Counted from the first letter of the stretch, positions 1 to 8,151 are shown. The stretch is 64,000 nucleotides of DNA from Actinomycetota bacterium (GCA_018268465.1 JAFDWN010000012.1:1-64000), one strand, 5' to 3'. Notes: generated by a model not told the origin, from the sequence alone. Numbers and translations: made by a program.

Positions 1-1343
1 TTCAGTCCGAATCGTAGGATTAGAACCTCACGCTCACGCGGAGTGAGCATAGACAGTACGCCACGAATGTCGTTAGACATCAGGCTCGCCTCAGTTGAGT
101 CCTCGGGGCGAGAAGAGTTCTCGTCCTCAACGATCTCCGAAAGTGAGTTGTCATCGTCTTCTCCGTATGGAGTATCGAGTGACAGAGGAGAACGGTTAGC
201 AGCGAGAATCTCTTTGATTTTCACTACAGACACATTCATTCCCTTCGCCAGATCCTCGAGATTGGGTCTGCGACCCATTTCTTGAGAGAGCTTGCGAGTT
301 ACTTTTCGCAGATTATTGATGGTCTCAACCATGTGGACAGGCACGCGAATTGTTCGTGACTTGTCGGCGATGGCGCGAGTGATACCCTGACGGATCCACC
401 ATGTTGCATAGGTCGAGAACTTGTAGCCACGCTCCGCATCGAATTTCTCCGCGGCGCGAATTAGACCGAGGTTGCCCTCTTGAATCAGGTCCAGGAACAG
501 CATGCCGCGGCCGGTGTAGCGCTTGGCGAGGCTGACGACGAGCCGGAGGTTGGCCTCGAGGAGGTGGTTCTTGGCCTTCTTGCCGTCCTGGGCGATCCAC
601 CACAGCTCACGCTTGAGCTTCATGTCGAGCTTGTCGCCGGAGTTGAGCTTCTCCTCGGCGAACAGGCCGGCCTCGATGCGCTTGGCCAGTTCGACTTCTT
701 CCTCGGCATTGAGCAGTGCGACCTTGCCGATCTGCTTGAGGTAGGCGCGCACCGAGTCGGCCGACGCCGTGAGCTCGGCATCCTTGCGGGCCTGTCGCAG
801 CGCTTCGGACTCCTCCTCATCCCACACGAAGTCGCCGGACGCCTTGTCCTTCTCCGAAGGCTCGGCGATACCGTCGTCGGCCGCGGGGGCCGCAGGGGTG
901 GCCGCGGCGGGCTGTCCGGCCGGGGTCTCGGCCGACCCCTCCTCGTCCTCGGCGTCCTCGGCGTCCTCGTCCTCGTCGCCGTCCTCATCGTCGTCCGAGT
1001 CCTCGCCGTCCAGATCGTCGAGGTCGAGGTCGGTGTCCTCGTCGGCGATGTCGTCGCCGGGCTCGGCCTCGAGGTCGTCGGTGCTGTCGAGGTCGTCGGT
1101 CACCACGTCGTCATCGGCGGCACCGGGCGCGCCGGCCTTGGTGCCGCGTCCGCGGGCCCCGGGCCCGTCGGCGCTGTCCTGCGAACGCGTCTTGGCGCCC
1201 CGGCCGGCGGCGGTCGCCTTGGCGGCGCGTTTGGCGGGCGCCGCACCGTTGCCGGGCTTGGCCGCGGCCTTCTTGGCAGGAGTCTTGGTGGCGGTTCGCT
1301 TCACCGGCTCATCGGTTGCCGGGCCTGCCTTAGTCGCTGCCAC
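1..1343 (-). CDS. sigA: Primary sigma factor SigA (RpoD/MysA), 3' end outside the window; C-terminal part looks foreign
   Basis: This encodes the housekeeping sigma-70 subunit that directs RNA polymerase to most promoters. I start at GTG 1343, preceded by GAAAGGG. Residues 1-130 are an Ala/Lys/Thr-rich tail and then a long Asp/Glu run, as in mycobacterial SigA. Regions 1.2 to 2.2 follow, including [17 protein letters not shown] and [14 protein letters not shown], and look fully mycobacterial. From about base 480 to the window edge, region 2.3 to 4 reads [15 protein letters not shown] and [15 protein letters not shown]. Mycobacterial SigA, as I remember it, has TIRIPVHMVEVINKL and LSEREAGVVRLRFGL there. 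Wobble GC is about 40-65% in the lines I counted in this part, against about 95% just upstream (601-660). The frame stays open across the junction. It is either a recombinant gene or a chimeric assembly joined at the conserved [12 protein letters not shown] segment. Confidence 0.9.
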   Translation of the reverse strand, partial: MAATKAGPATDEPVKRTATKTPAKKAAAKPGNGAAPAKRAAKATAAGRGAKTRSQDSADGPGARGRGTKAGAPGAADDDVVTDDLDSTDDLEAEPGDDIADEDTDLDLDDLDGEDSDDDEDGDEDEDAEDAEDEEGSAETPAGQPAAATPAAPAADDGIAEPSEKDKASGDFVWDEEESEALRQARKDAELTASADSVRAYLKQIGKVALLNAEEEVELAKRIEAGLFAEEKLNSGDKLDMKLKRELWWIAQDGKKAKNHLLEANLRLVVSLAKRYTGRGMLFLDLIQEGNLGLIRAAEKFDAERGYKFSTYATWWIRQGITRAIADKSRTIRVPVHMVETINNLRKVTRKLSQEMGRRPNLEDLAKGMNVSVVKIKEILAANRSPLSLDTPYGEDDDNSLSEIVEDENSSRPEDSTEASLMSNDIRGVLSMLTPREREVLILRFGL

Positions 1344-1473
1344 GTACACCCTTTCGGTCTTGCGTATTCCGGTGGGCACGGGCATGCACCACCGAAGCGT
1401 CGGCTATGTCGAATGTCGGCGTTGATCTCAACTCGGATACTCACCGCTATTCGTTAGGCGGCCGCCGCGCTCC

Positions 1474-1479
1474 ATTGTA
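1474..1479 (-). promoter_or_regulatory. Putative -10 element of the sigA promoter (TACAAT)
   Basis: On the minus strand TACAAT lies in the 206-bp gap between ppgK and sigA. Transcription from it would give a leader of roughly 120 nt before GTG 1343. I see no convincing -35 hexamer 17 nt upstream. It is called from sequence resemblance only. Confidence 0.4.
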
Positions 1480-1549
1480 ACGACAGTGTGAGATAAAGCC
1501 GTGTCGAGCGGCAAATCCGGGCCGAAATTCGCGGTGGTACCCGGGAGTT

Positions 1550-2365
1550 TCAGCGCTGGGGCGCCGCGGTCGTGGCGTCGACGTCGGCGGCCATCGCCGC
1601 GCCGACGATGCCCGCGGTGTTCTGCAGGGCCGCCGCGACCACCGGTGTGCGGTTGGTGAGCAGCGGGATCCACTTCTCGGCCTTGCGGCTGATCCCGCCG
1701 CCCGCGATGAACAGATCAGGCCAGATCGCGTTCTCGATGGCGACCAGCACGCGCGTGACCTCCTCGGTCCACCGCTTGTAGGACCAGTCCTTTTTCTCCT
1801 TGACCGACGAAGCGGCCCGGTGCTCGGCCTCCATACCGCCGACCTCGATGTGCCCGAACTCCGTGTTGGGCAGGAGTATGCCGTGATGGATCACCGCCGA
1901 GCCGATTCCGGTGCCGAAGGTGAGCAGCACCACCACGCCCGGATGGTCCATACCCGCGCCGAACCGCTGTTCGGCCAGCCCGGCGGCATCGGCGTCGTTG
2001 AGCACGGTGACGGGTTGACCCCCCAGTTCGGCGGCGATCACATCCCTGGCGTTCGTGCCGATCCAGCCCTTGTCGACGTTGGCCGCGGTGCACACGATGC
2101 CGTCGGAAACGACGCCCGGATAGGTGACACCGACCTTGTCTGTCCAGCCGAACTCCCCGACCACCGCGGCAATGGTCTTGGCCACCGCCTCGGGCGTCGC
2201 GGGCTGCGGGGTCGCGAGCTTGAACCGTTCGCCGATCAGCTGACCGGTGTCGAGATCGACGACACCGCCCTTGACGCCGCTGCCGCCGACATCGACGCCG
2301 AATCCGCGGCGCTGCGGACCTCCGTTGGTGCTGGGATCTCCCGCGGGCGAATCTGCGGCGGTCAT
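1550..2365 (-). CDS. ppgK: Polyphosphate glucokinase PpgK (ROK family)
   Basis: This ROK-family kinase phosphorylates glucose to glucose-6-phosphate using inorganic polyphosphate (or ATP) in the cytoplasm. The 271-aa protein carries the N-terminal phosphate-binding motif GVDVGGSGVKGG (residues 23-34) and the sugar/catalytic segment NDADAAG (123-129), followed by a GTGIGSA phosphate loop. Length and order match actinobacterial PpgK. It sits directly upstream of sigA on the same strand and is divergent from suhB, the same arrangement as Rv2702 in M. tuberculosis. GAGGAG precedes the ATG at 2365. Identification is firm; the preferred phosphoryl donor is inferred from the family. Confidence 0.93.
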   Translation of the reverse strand: MTAADSPAGDPSTNGGPQRRGFGVDVGGSGVKGGVVDLDTGQLIGERFKLATPQPATPEAVAKTIAAVVGEFGWTDKVGVTYPGVVSDGIVCTAANVDKGWIGTNARDVIAAELGGQPVTVLNDADAAGLAEQRFGAGMDHPGVVVLLTFGTGIGSAVIHHGILLPNTEFGHIEVGGMEAEHRAASSVKEKKDWSYKRWTEEVTRVLVAIENAIWPDLFIAGGGISRKAEKWIPLLTNRTPVVAAALQNTAGIVGAAMAADVDATTAAPQR

Positions 2366-2513
2366 GTGCGCTCCTCTGCACCGGGCCTGCGGTCTGTACG
2401 GCGCCGAGTCGGTTGCTCAGCTTTCCTCACACTAGTAGCTCGGGATTACTTTGGTGTGCGTGCGGCCCAACCGCTCCGGCGACATTTCACCCCAAACATG
2501 TTGCGATACCACC

Positions 2514-3353
2514 GTGACGGATAACGAGACCGACCTGACCGAGCTGCGCTCCGTGGCCGAGAAACTGGCCGCCGAGGCCGCCGAGTTCGTGGTGCGGCGT
2601 CGCGGCGAGGTGTTCGGGGACCGCTCCGCCGCGGATGTGGACGCCACCGTGCGAACCAAGAGCACACCCACGGACCCGGTGACCATCGTCGACACCGAGA
2701 CCGAACGTCTGCTCCGGGAGCGGCTGGCGCAGCTGCGCCCCGGCGAACGGGTGCTCGGTGAGGAGGAGGGCGGCCGGGCCGAATTGCGGGAAGGTCGGCT
2801 CACCTGGGTCCTGGACCCGATCGACGGCACTGTGAACTTCGTCTACGGAATCGCCGCGTATGCCGTCTCGGTTGCCGTGCAGCTCGACGGGCGATCGGTG
2901 GCCGGCGCGGTGGCCGACGTGCCCGCAGGCGCGGTGTACTCCGCCGCGCTGGGGCAGGGTGCGCAGGTCAGCCGGCGGGGCGTCACGGCGGCGCTGAGGT
3001 GCAGCGACGCCGACGAGCTGTCGATGGCGCTGGTCGGCACGGGGTTCGCCTATTCGCCCGAGCGGCGCAGGGAGCAGGCCGAACTGCTCGCCAAGGTGCT
3101 GCCCGTCGTGCGCGACGTGCGCCGGATCGGCTCGTGCGCGCTGGACCTGTGCATGGTGGCCGCGGGTCAGCTCGACGGCTACTACGAGGACGGTGTGAAC
3201 GTGTGGGACTGGGCGGCCGGCGCACTGATCGCCGCGGAGGCCGGCGCGCAGGTGTGGTTGCCGCAGCGTGAAGGCGCGGTGGGCGGCGGCGGCCAGGTGG
3301 TCGCGGCGGCGCCGGGTGTCGCCGAGGCGCTGCGCGCCGCGCTGACCGTCTGA
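2514..3353 (+). CDS. suhB: Inositol-1-monophosphatase SuhB
   Basis: This is a Mg-dependent, Li-sensitive phosphatase that would convert inositol-1-phosphate to inositol for phosphatidylinositol, mannosides and mycothiol. The family metal site is visible as LDPIDGTVNF, and the C-terminal WDxAAG signature as VWDWAAGALIAAEAG. I choose GTG 2514 (protein VTDNETDL..., 279 aa) because similarity to the M. tuberculosis homologue begins there. An in-frame ATG at 2451 would add 21 residues unlike the family. The gene diverges from ppgK and ends 9 bp from the convergent cei gene. A GC-rich inverted repeat (CCGCC/GGCGG) around 3357-3376 could end transcription from both sides. Confidence 0.92.
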   Translation: MTDNETDLTELRSVAEKLAAEAAEFVVRRRGEVFGDRSAADVDATVRTKSTPTDPVTIVDTETERLLRERLAQLRPGERVLGEEEGGRAELREGRLTWVLDPIDGTVNFVYGIAAYAVSVAVQLDGRSVAGAVADVPAGAVYSAALGQGAQVSRRGVTAALRCSDADELSMALVGTGFAYSPERRREQAELLAKVLPVVRDVRRIGSCALDLCMVAAGQLDGYYEDGVNVWDWAAGALIAAEAGAQVWLPQREGAVGGGGQVVAAAPGVAEALRAALTV

Positions 3354-3362
3354 CCCCCGCCG

Positions 3363-4013
3363 TCAGCAGGCGGCGGTGTGGATCTTCGTCAGCAGGGCGG
3401 TGTCGGTGGGCTGGGTGGCATCGGGCCGCAGGCTTGCCAGCACCGCCTGGATGTCGTCACTGGTGGCCAACTCGCTGAAGTCGGTGCCGATCGCCAGGTC
3501 GACGCCACTGCCCTGCCTGTCGTCCTGGAACAGTTCGGTGCACGGCGCCACCAGCCAGACCGCGGCCGCGGCCGCCCGCCCATCGGGGCCGAAGCGGATC
3601 TGGCCGTGGCACTCCAGGCGCTGCGCAGCGTAGATCGCGTCGTTGGCCGCTTCCGGCGGCGGGAATCCGACGTCGCGCAGCTCGCCCGCGACTTCGGCGG
3701 CCTGACCGCCCTGTCCGCTCGCGTTGAGCACGCGGATCCGCACGTCGGCGAGTTTGGCGGGGGCGACATCGGTCATCGCGGTGCGGGCCACCTGCTCACC
3801 CAGCGTCGGCGCCGCGGGATCGGTCGCAGGCGGTGGGGGATTGCACACGGCCGCCTCGCGCACGTCGGGCGGACGGTTCAGCGCGAACACCCACACGACC
3901 GTCGTCGCGACGGCGAGCACCGCGATGAGGACGATTCCGGGCACCACGTTCCGTCGGCGGAACGGGCGTCCGTGCTTGTCGAACGCGGTGCCTTCGGTGA
4001 TATTCGCGACCAC
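3363..4013 (-). CDS. cei: Cell envelope integrity protein Cei (LytR_C domain)
   Basis: The 216-aa protein has a short basic cytoplasmic N-terminus, one membrane helix (about residues 24-46, VVPGIVLIAVLAVATTVVW) and an extracytoplasmic LytR C-terminal-type domain (VRIRVLNASGQGGQAAEVAGEL). LytR_C domains lie in the periplasm and are associated with cell-wall assembly. The M. tuberculosis homologue Rv2700 is known as Cei, needed for envelope integrity. Four cysteines in the outer part (CNPPP, LECHG, APCTE and the C-terminal Cys) could form disulfides. The start shown is GTG at 4013. It is divergent from the DUF4193 gene, with a CRP-like palindrome between them. Confidence 0.85.
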   Translation of the reverse strand: MVANITEGTAFDKHGRPFRRRNVVPGIVLIAVLAVATTVVWVFALNRPPDVREAAVCNPPPPATDPAAPTLGEQVARTAMTDVAPAKLADVRIRVLNASGQGGQAAEVAGELRDVGFPPPEAANDAIYAAQRLECHGQIRFGPDGRAAAAAVWLVAPCTELFQDDRQGSGVDLAIGTDFSELATSDDIQAVLASLRPDATQPTDTALLTKIHTAAC

Positions 4014-4063
4014 ACGTGCACTCTAAAGCCCCTGCCACCGGGGGCGTCGCGGCAACCCCACGG

Positions 4064-4087
4064 CCACTGTGATGTAAATCACAGTGG
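4064..4087. promoter_or_regulatory. CRP/FNR-type 24-bp palindrome between cei and the DUF4193 gene
   Basis: The arms CCACTGTGAT and ATCACAGTGG are exact reverse complements around GTAA. The core TGTGAT-N4-ATCACA fits the cAMP receptor protein consensus TGTGA-N6-TCACA shared by mycobacterial CRP. It is centred about 75 bp upstream of the predicted start of transcription of the DUF4193 gene and 62 bp upstream of the cei start codon, so it could serve either gene. Confidence 0.75.
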
Positions 4088-4115
4088 AACATGTGGCAAT
4101 ACGGGCACGAATCGT

Positions 4116-4144
4116 TTGGGGAATGCGTTCGACGCTGGTACAAA
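4116..4144 (+). promoter_or_regulatory. Putative promoter of the DUF4193 gene (TTGGGG-N17-TACAAA)
   Basis: A -35-like TTGGGG and a -10-like TACAAA are 17 bp apart, predicting a start near 4151 and a 5' leader of about 28 nt ending in the strong ribosome-binding site GGAGGGG (4164-4170). Confidence 0.5.
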
Positions 4145-4178
4145 GCTCAGCTGCAAGGTCTACGGAGGGGATAGGACG

Positions 4179-4481
4179 ATGGCTACCGACTACGACGCCC
4201 CGCGGCGCACTGAGACCGACGATGTTTCCGAGGACTCCCTCGAGGAGCTCAAGGCCCGTCGCAACGAAGCTCAGTCGGCGGTCGTCGACGTCGACGAATC
4301 AGAAACCGCGGAGTCGTTCGAACTGCCCGGCGCCGACCTGTCCGGTGAGGAACTGTCGGTGCGGGTCATTCCGAAGCAGGCCGACGAATTCACCTGCTCG
4401 AGTTGCTTCCTGGTGCATCACCGCAGTCGCCTGGCCAGTGAGAAGAACGGCATGATGATCTGCACCGACTGCGCGGCCTGA
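4179..4481 (+). CDS. DUF4193 protein with zinc-ribbon-like CxxC pairs
   Basis: This is a 100-aa acidic protein (homologue of Rv2699c) of unknown function. ATG 4179 is preceded by GGAGGGG, 8 nt away, one of the clearest ribosome-binding sites in the window. The N-terminal two thirds are rich in Asp/Glu/Ser and probably disordered. The C-terminus holds two CxxC pairs (FTCSSC and MICTDC) about 23 residues apart, a typical zinc-binding arrangement. It is short, soluble and strongly conserved in Actinobacteria. The upstream CRP-like palindrome suggests cAMP-linked control. It ends tail to tail with the DUF3093 gene inside a shared hairpin. Confidence 0.88.
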   Translation: MATDYDAPRRTETDDVSEDSLEELKARRNEAQSAVVDVDESETAESFELPGADLSGEELSVRVIPKQADEFTCSSCFLVHHRSRLASEKNGMMICTDCAA

Positions 4482-4497
4482 CGCCGGGGAGGCGTCA
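4479..4497. terminator. Hairpin carrying both stop codons of two convergent genes
   Basis: TGACGCC-GGGGA-GGCGTCA is a perfect 7-bp stem. Its first three bases are the TGA of the DUF4193 gene and its last three are the TGA of the DUF3093 gene on the other strand. There is no T-tract, as is usual in mycobacteria. Function as a bidirectional terminator is inferred. Confidence 0.5.
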
Positions 4498-4974
4498 ACC
4501 GCGCAGCGCGGCCAGCACCCGGTCGGGGTGGCGGGTGCTCACCAACCAGTACGGGGTGGGATCGTCCGGGTCGTCCAGAACCAGCAGCACCATCGGGCCG
4601 ATCCACGCCCGGTGCACGACGTATGCGGCCGGGTCGAGCTGGCGGCCCAGCGCCGCGGACTTTGCCGACCGGGGCACCTCCGCAGATCTGGCGATCACGC
4701 TGACCGGCAGGTGCGCTGCGCCCACCCACAACTCGGTGCCCTCGGGCGTGCCGCCGACGACCTGCAGTTCGGTCCTGCCCAGCAGCACCAGCACGACGGC
4801 GGCGACGGGCAGCAGGATGGCGAAGGGCAGCCAGTTGGGCAGGGATTGCACACCCTGGTTCACTTCGAGCGCTATGAGAGCGGCCAGGCCGAGCGCCGGT
4901 GGCCACCACCACCACGGCACCCACAGCCGCTCGTGGTAGCGCACCGTTCGGGTGGCTGCACGCGTGTCGGACAC
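4495..4974 (-). CDS. DUF3093 membrane protein
   Basis: This is a 159-aa protein of unknown function, homologous to Rv2698. Two hydrophobic helices follow a Trp-rich start ([12 protein letters not shown]): roughly residues 20-40 and 49-65. A soluble C-terminal domain includes [21 protein letters not shown] and [18 protein letters not shown], the hallmark of the family. I start at GTG 4974 (VSDTRAAT...), because the longer upstream open frame, which overlaps dut, lacks family similarity. It is divergent from dut with only 25 bp between start codons, so the two promoters must overlap. Confidence 0.85.
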   Translation of the reverse strand: MSDTRAATRTVRYHERLWVPWWWWPPALGLAALIALEVNQGVQSLPNWLPFAILLPVAAVVLVLLGRTELQVVGGTPEGTELWVGAAHLPVSVIARSAEVPRSAKSAALGRQLDPAAYVVHRAWIGPMVLLVLDDPDDPTPYWLVSTRHPDRVLAALRG

Positions 4975-4985
4975 GCGGCTCAGAG

Positions 4986-4991
4986 TAATCT
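4986..4991 (+). promoter_or_regulatory. Putative -10 element of dut (TAATCT), near-leaderless
   Basis: TAATCT ends 8 nt before the dut GTG at 5000. With the usual 6-8 nt to the start of transcription, the mRNA would begin at or within two bases of the start codon. No ribosome-binding site precedes the GTG, which agrees with leaderless translation. Confidence 0.45.
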
Positions 4992-4999
4992 GTGACGTC

Positions 5000-5464
5000 G
5001 TGTCCACTTCACTGGCGGTCGTGCGTCTGGACCGCGATCTGCCCATGCCCAGCCGGGCCCATGACGGCGACGCGGGGGTCGACCTGTTCGCGGCCCGGGA
5101 TGTCGAACTGGCACCGGGACGGCGGGAACTGGTGCCCACCGGTATCGCGGTCGCCATCCCGCACGGGATGGTGGGTCTGGTACATCCGCGGTCCGGTTTG
5201 GCTACACGCGTGGGACTTTCGATCGTCAACAGCCCGGGCACGATCGATGCAGGCTATCGCGGGGAGATCAAGGTCGCGCTGATCAATCTCGACCCGGAGA
5301 CGCCGATCGTCGTGCATCGTGGGGACCGGATCGCGCAATTGGTGGTGCAGCGCGTGGAACTACCCGAGCTGGTCGAGGTGACGTCGTTCGACGAAGCCGG
5401 TCTGGCTGACACATCCCGTGGCGACGGCGGCCACGGTTCCTCCGGCGGACATGCGAGTTTGTGA
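5000..5464 (+). CDS. dut: Deoxyuridine 5'-triphosphate nucleotidohydrolase (dUTPase)
   Basis: It hydrolyses dUTP to dUMP and pyrophosphate, keeping uracil out of DNA and supplying dUMP for thymidylate synthesis. The protein is 154 aa, the same as the M. tuberculosis trimeric enzyme. The family motifs appear in order: [44 protein letters not shown] and the C-terminal arm [11 protein letters not shown] that closes over the active site. GTG 5000 is chosen to match that length. Its stop codon overlaps the start of the next gene, indicating one transcript. Confidence 0.96.
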   Translation: MSTSLAVVRLDRDLPMPSRAHDGDAGVDLFAARDVELAPGRRELVPTGIAVAIPHGMVGLVHPRSGLATRVGLSIVNSPGTIDAGYRGEIKVALINLDPETPIVVHRGDRIAQLVVQRVELPELVEVTSFDEAGLADTSRGDGGHGSSGGHASL

Positions 5465-6231
5465 TGGCATTCGGAAGACGTAAAGACAACGACAGCCCCG
5501 GCGGGGCGGACGCGGCCGAGAATCCGGTCGACGCGGCGGGCGCCGACACGGGCGACGAGGCCGACGGGCCGTACGACATCGAGGATTTCGACGATCCAGA
5601 GGTGGCCGCGCAGGGCCGCCTGGACCTCGGTTCGGTGCTGATCCCCATGCCGGAGGCCGGCCAGGTGCAGGTCGAACTCAGCGAGGGCGGGGTGCCGAGC
5701 GCGGTGTGGGTGGTGACCGCCAACGGTCGGTTCACCGTCGCCGCGTACGCCGCCCCGAAATCGACCGGATTGTGGCGTGAGGTCGCATCCGAACTCGCCG
5801 ATTCGCTGCGCAAGGATGCGACCAACGTCCGCATCCAGGACGGTCCGTGGGGACGCGAGGTCGTCGGCAGTGCCCCGGCGCAGAACGGCGGCGTGGTGCG
5901 CTTCATCGGCGTCGACGGTTACCGCTGGATGATCCGTTGCGTGGTCAACGGGGTGGCGGACAGCATCGACGCGCTGGCCGGTGAGGCCCGCAATGCGTTG
6001 GCGGACACCGTCGTCCGGCGTGGCGATACCCCGCTGCCGGTTCGCACCCCGCTGCCGGTGCAGCTGCCGGAGCCGATGGCGGCGCAGTTACGCGCCGCCG
6101 CTGCCCAGGCCGCCGGGCAGGCCGGGCAGCCCGGGCAGGACGCGCCGCCGCCACAGCCGCCCGAGCCCGCCGCGCGCCGCAGCGCCCAGGGGTCGGCGAT
6201 GCAGCAGCTGCGCACCATCACCGGGGGCTGA
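5464..6231 (+). CDS. DUF3710 family protein
   Basis: This 255-aa soluble protein is conserved across Actinobacteria next to dut (Rv2696c homologue) and has no known function. It begins MAFGRRKD at ATG 5464, whose A is the last base of the dut stop codon; a GTG three bases earlier is an alternative start. Residues 5-45 are acidic and probably disordered. The central domain (RLDLGSVLIPMP ... VWVVTANGRFTVAAYAAPKS ... GVDGYRWMIRCVVNG) carries the family signature. The last 50 residues are Ala/Gln/Pro-rich. It ends 1 bp from the convergent hydrolase gene. Confidence 0.85.
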   Translation: MAFGRRKDNDSPGGADAAENPVDAAGADTGDEADGPYDIEDFDDPEVAAQGRLDLGSVLIPMPEAGQVQVELSEGGVPSAVWVVTANGRFTVAAYAAPKSTGLWREVASELADSLRKDATNVRIQDGPWGREVVGSAPAQNGGVVRFIGVDGYRWMIRCVVNGVADSIDALAGEARNALADTVVRRGDTPLPVRTPLPVQLPEPMAAQLRAAAAQAAGQAGQPGQDAPPPQPPEPAARRSAQGSAMQQLRTITGG

Positions 6232-6232
6232 C

Positions 6233-6958
6233 TCAGCGCGGCAGCGCCCGGGCCGGGTCGTCGGCCTCCCACAGCGCCGCCACACAGGCGGCGCCCAGCG
6301 CGGCGGGATCGGCGCCGATCTCGTCGAGGGTGACCGTGCGCAGCGCCGCCCGCGGTGCCGCCGACACCCATTCGATGCCCACCTCGAGTGGATGGATGGG
6401 ATCGTCGGTGGCTGCGGCGATCCCCAGCGGCGCCGTCAGCCCCTCCAGTTCCCCGAGGGTGGGCGCGTCGCAACCGGCGGCCTCGTCCATCGCGTCGGGC
6501 AATGCGGGCCACTGTCCCACCCACGACCGGGTCAGTTCGTCGGCCAGCCACGCCGGGCTGGACGCGCGCATCTGCGCCGTCGCGGCCACCAGGCCGTCAC
6601 GGCGCAGCTGGTGTGCCGATGCGCGGGCGGCCAGCGCCGCGGGTGCCCCGTCCGGCGCACCCGTCCACGGCGGTAGCGCGGCGAGAACCGCGACGGCGTG
6701 GCCGGGATGCGCCAGGGCCCAGCGCAGTGCCACGACCGCACCGATGGATACGCCGCCGACCGCGATGGGACCGCAGCGGCCCGCGTTGTCCAGGGCGTCG
6801 CGGTAGCCCTCGATCAGGCGTCCCGGATCGGGCGCGGGGGTGACGACCGCCGCCCCGACGTCGTGCAGCGCCGCGGAGAACGCCCGGTAGACGTAGTCGT
6901 CGTCGGACCCGGTGCCGGCCAGGAGCACGGTGGTGACGCCGCGAAGGTTGACAGCCAT
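6233..6958 (-). CDS. Alpha/beta-hydrolase-fold protein
   Basis: This 241-aa protein (Rv2695 homologue) has an alpha/beta-hydrolase core: strand-turn VLLAGTGSDDDYVYRAF, nucleophile elbow GGVSIGA (Ser flanked by small residues) and a late segment GIAAATDDPIHPLEVG that would supply the acid and histidine region. The substrate is unknown. The start is ATG 6958; GTG 6961, one codon upstream, is also possible. Its genomic partner is the OB-fold/DUF3159 pair divergently transcribed from 7114, as in M. tuberculosis. Confidence 0.75.
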   Translation of the reverse strand: MAVNLRGVTTVLLAGTGSDDDYVYRAFSAALHDVGAAVVTPAPDPGRLIEGYRDALDNAGRCGPIAVGGVSIGAVVALRWALAHPGHAVAVLAALPPWTGAPDGAPAALAARASAHQLRRDGLVAATAQMRASSPAWLADELTRSWVGQWPALPDAMDEAAGCDAPTLGELEGLTAPLGIAAATDDPIHPLEVGIEWVSAAPRAALRTVTLDEIGADPAALGAACVAALWEADDPARALPR

Positions 6959-7113
6959 CACATGATCGTGCCCGGTACGTCAACCACCCGTGCGGAATCG
7001 CCGTTCACCGGGCGGTATCGACCGTGCGACGCGCCGATGTGACATTGCGGAACGAACAGGTCTACCGTGGCGTTTGGTTGGGTGTACATCCACTAAAAGG
7101 TCTAGGAGAGACC

Positions 7114-7485
7114 ATGGCTACGGCCGAAGGGTATCTGCGTCGGCTGACCCGGCGCCTGACGGAGGACCCTGAGCAGCGCGACGTCGAAGAGCTCAGTGAC
7201 GAGGTCACCAATACCGGCGCGCAGAAGGCGATCGACTGTCAGCGGGGCCAGGAGGTCACGATGGTCGGCACACTGCGCAGCGTGGAGGCGAACGCCAAAG
7301 GCTGTGCGGGCGGCGTGCGCGCCGAACTGTTCGACGGCACCGACACGGTGCTGCTGGTCTGGCTCGGGCAGCGCCGCATCCCCGGTATCGAATCGGGCAC
7401 GAAGCTGCGGGTGCACGGCAGGGTCGGCAAACTCGACAGCGGCGCCAAGGCGATCTACAACCCGCATTACGAGATCCAGAAGTGA
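7114..7485 (+). CDS. OB-fold nucleic-acid-binding-like protein
   Basis: This is a 123-aa protein homologous to Rv2694c. The N-terminal helix (YLRRLTRRLTEDPEQ) is followed by a five-strand OB-fold pattern (EVTMVGTLRSVE ... VRAELFDGTDTVLLVWLG ... LRVHGRVGKL). OB folds of this type bind single-stranded nucleic acid or act as small accessory domains; no partner is known. ATG 7114 is preceded by AGGAGAG (7104-7110). A longer frame from 7024 exists but lacks family similarity. Its TGA overlaps the GTG of the next gene by 4 bp, so the two are translationally coupled. Confidence 0.82.
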   Translation: MATAEGYLRRLTRRLTEDPEQRDVEELSDEVTNTGAQKAIDCQRGQEVTMVGTLRSVEANAKGCAGGVRAELFDGTDTVLLVWLGQRRIPGIESGTKLRVHGRVGKLDSGAKAIYNPHYEIQK

Positions 7486-8135
7486 GCGACCCCGGAGCCG
7501 ACCGGGGCCAGACCACTGCCCGCGCGTTGCTGGACCAGATGGGCGGCGTCAAGGGTCTGATCTACTCGTCGCTGCCCGTCGTCGTGTTCGTGCCGGTGTC
7601 GTCGGCGTTCGGCTTGGTCCCCGCGGTGGGCGCGGCGCTGGGTGTGGCGGCGCTGATCCTGGTGTGGCGGCTGATCCGCCGCGAATCGACGCAACCGGCC
7701 ATTTCCGGGTTCATCGGTGTGGGCATCTGCGCACTCATCGCGTACCTGATGGGCGAATCCAAGGGCTATTTCCTGCTCGGCATCTGGATGTCGCTGGTCT
7801 GGGCGTCGGTATTCGGCCTGTCGGTGCTCATCCGCCGGCCCGTGGTCGGCTACATCTGGGGCTGGGTCAACGGCCACGACCGCGGCTGGCGGCAGGTCCG
7901 CAAGGCCGTCATCGCATTCGACGTCGCCACCCTGACCTGGGTGGCGGTGTTCGCGTCGCGCTTCGTGGTGCAGCACCACCTCTACGACGCGGATCAGACC
8001 GGCTGGCTGGGTGTGGCCCGCATCTCGATGGGCTGGCCGTTGACCGCGGTGGCCGCGCTGGTCACCTACCTCGCGATCAGAACCGCGCAGCGCGCGGTGC
8101 ACGCGCACCGCGATTCCGCCCCCGCCACCGCGTGA
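7482..8135 (+). CDS. DUF3159 integral membrane protein
   Basis: This is a 217-aa membrane protein (Rv2693c homologue) of unknown function. After a 25-residue soluble N-terminus (RALLDQMGGVKGLIYSSLP is characteristic) there are about five hydrophobic helices, with a charged loop containing WGWVNGHDRGWRQVRK. GTG 7482 overlaps the preceding stop codon. Association with an OB-fold protein and with the potassium-uptake regulators that follow on the opposite strand is conserved in mycobacteria, but no functional link is established. Confidence 0.85.
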   Translation: MSDPGADRGQTTARALLDQMGGVKGLIYSSLPVVVFVPVSSAFGLVPAVGAALGVAALILVWRLIRRESTQPAISGFIGVGICALIAYLMGESKGYFLLGIWMSLVWASVFGLSVLIRRPVVGYIWGWVNGHDRGWRQVRKAVIAFDVATLTWVAVFASRFVVQHHLYDADQTGWLGVARISMGWPLTAVAALVTYLAIRTAQRAVHAHRDSAPATA

Positions 8136-8151
8136 CCTGACCGGGCGGGGT

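Noticed and set aside
480-1457. A 325-codon plus-strand open frame opposite sigA
   Set aside because: It is the complement of the sigA frame; high-GC DNA leaves the antisense frame open. Composition (Gly/Val/Leu runs) is artefactual.
2451-2513. Longer N-terminus for suhB from ATG 2451
   Set aside because: The extra 21 residues (Cys-rich, MVCVRPNRSG...) are unlike the family, and similarity begins at GTG 2514.
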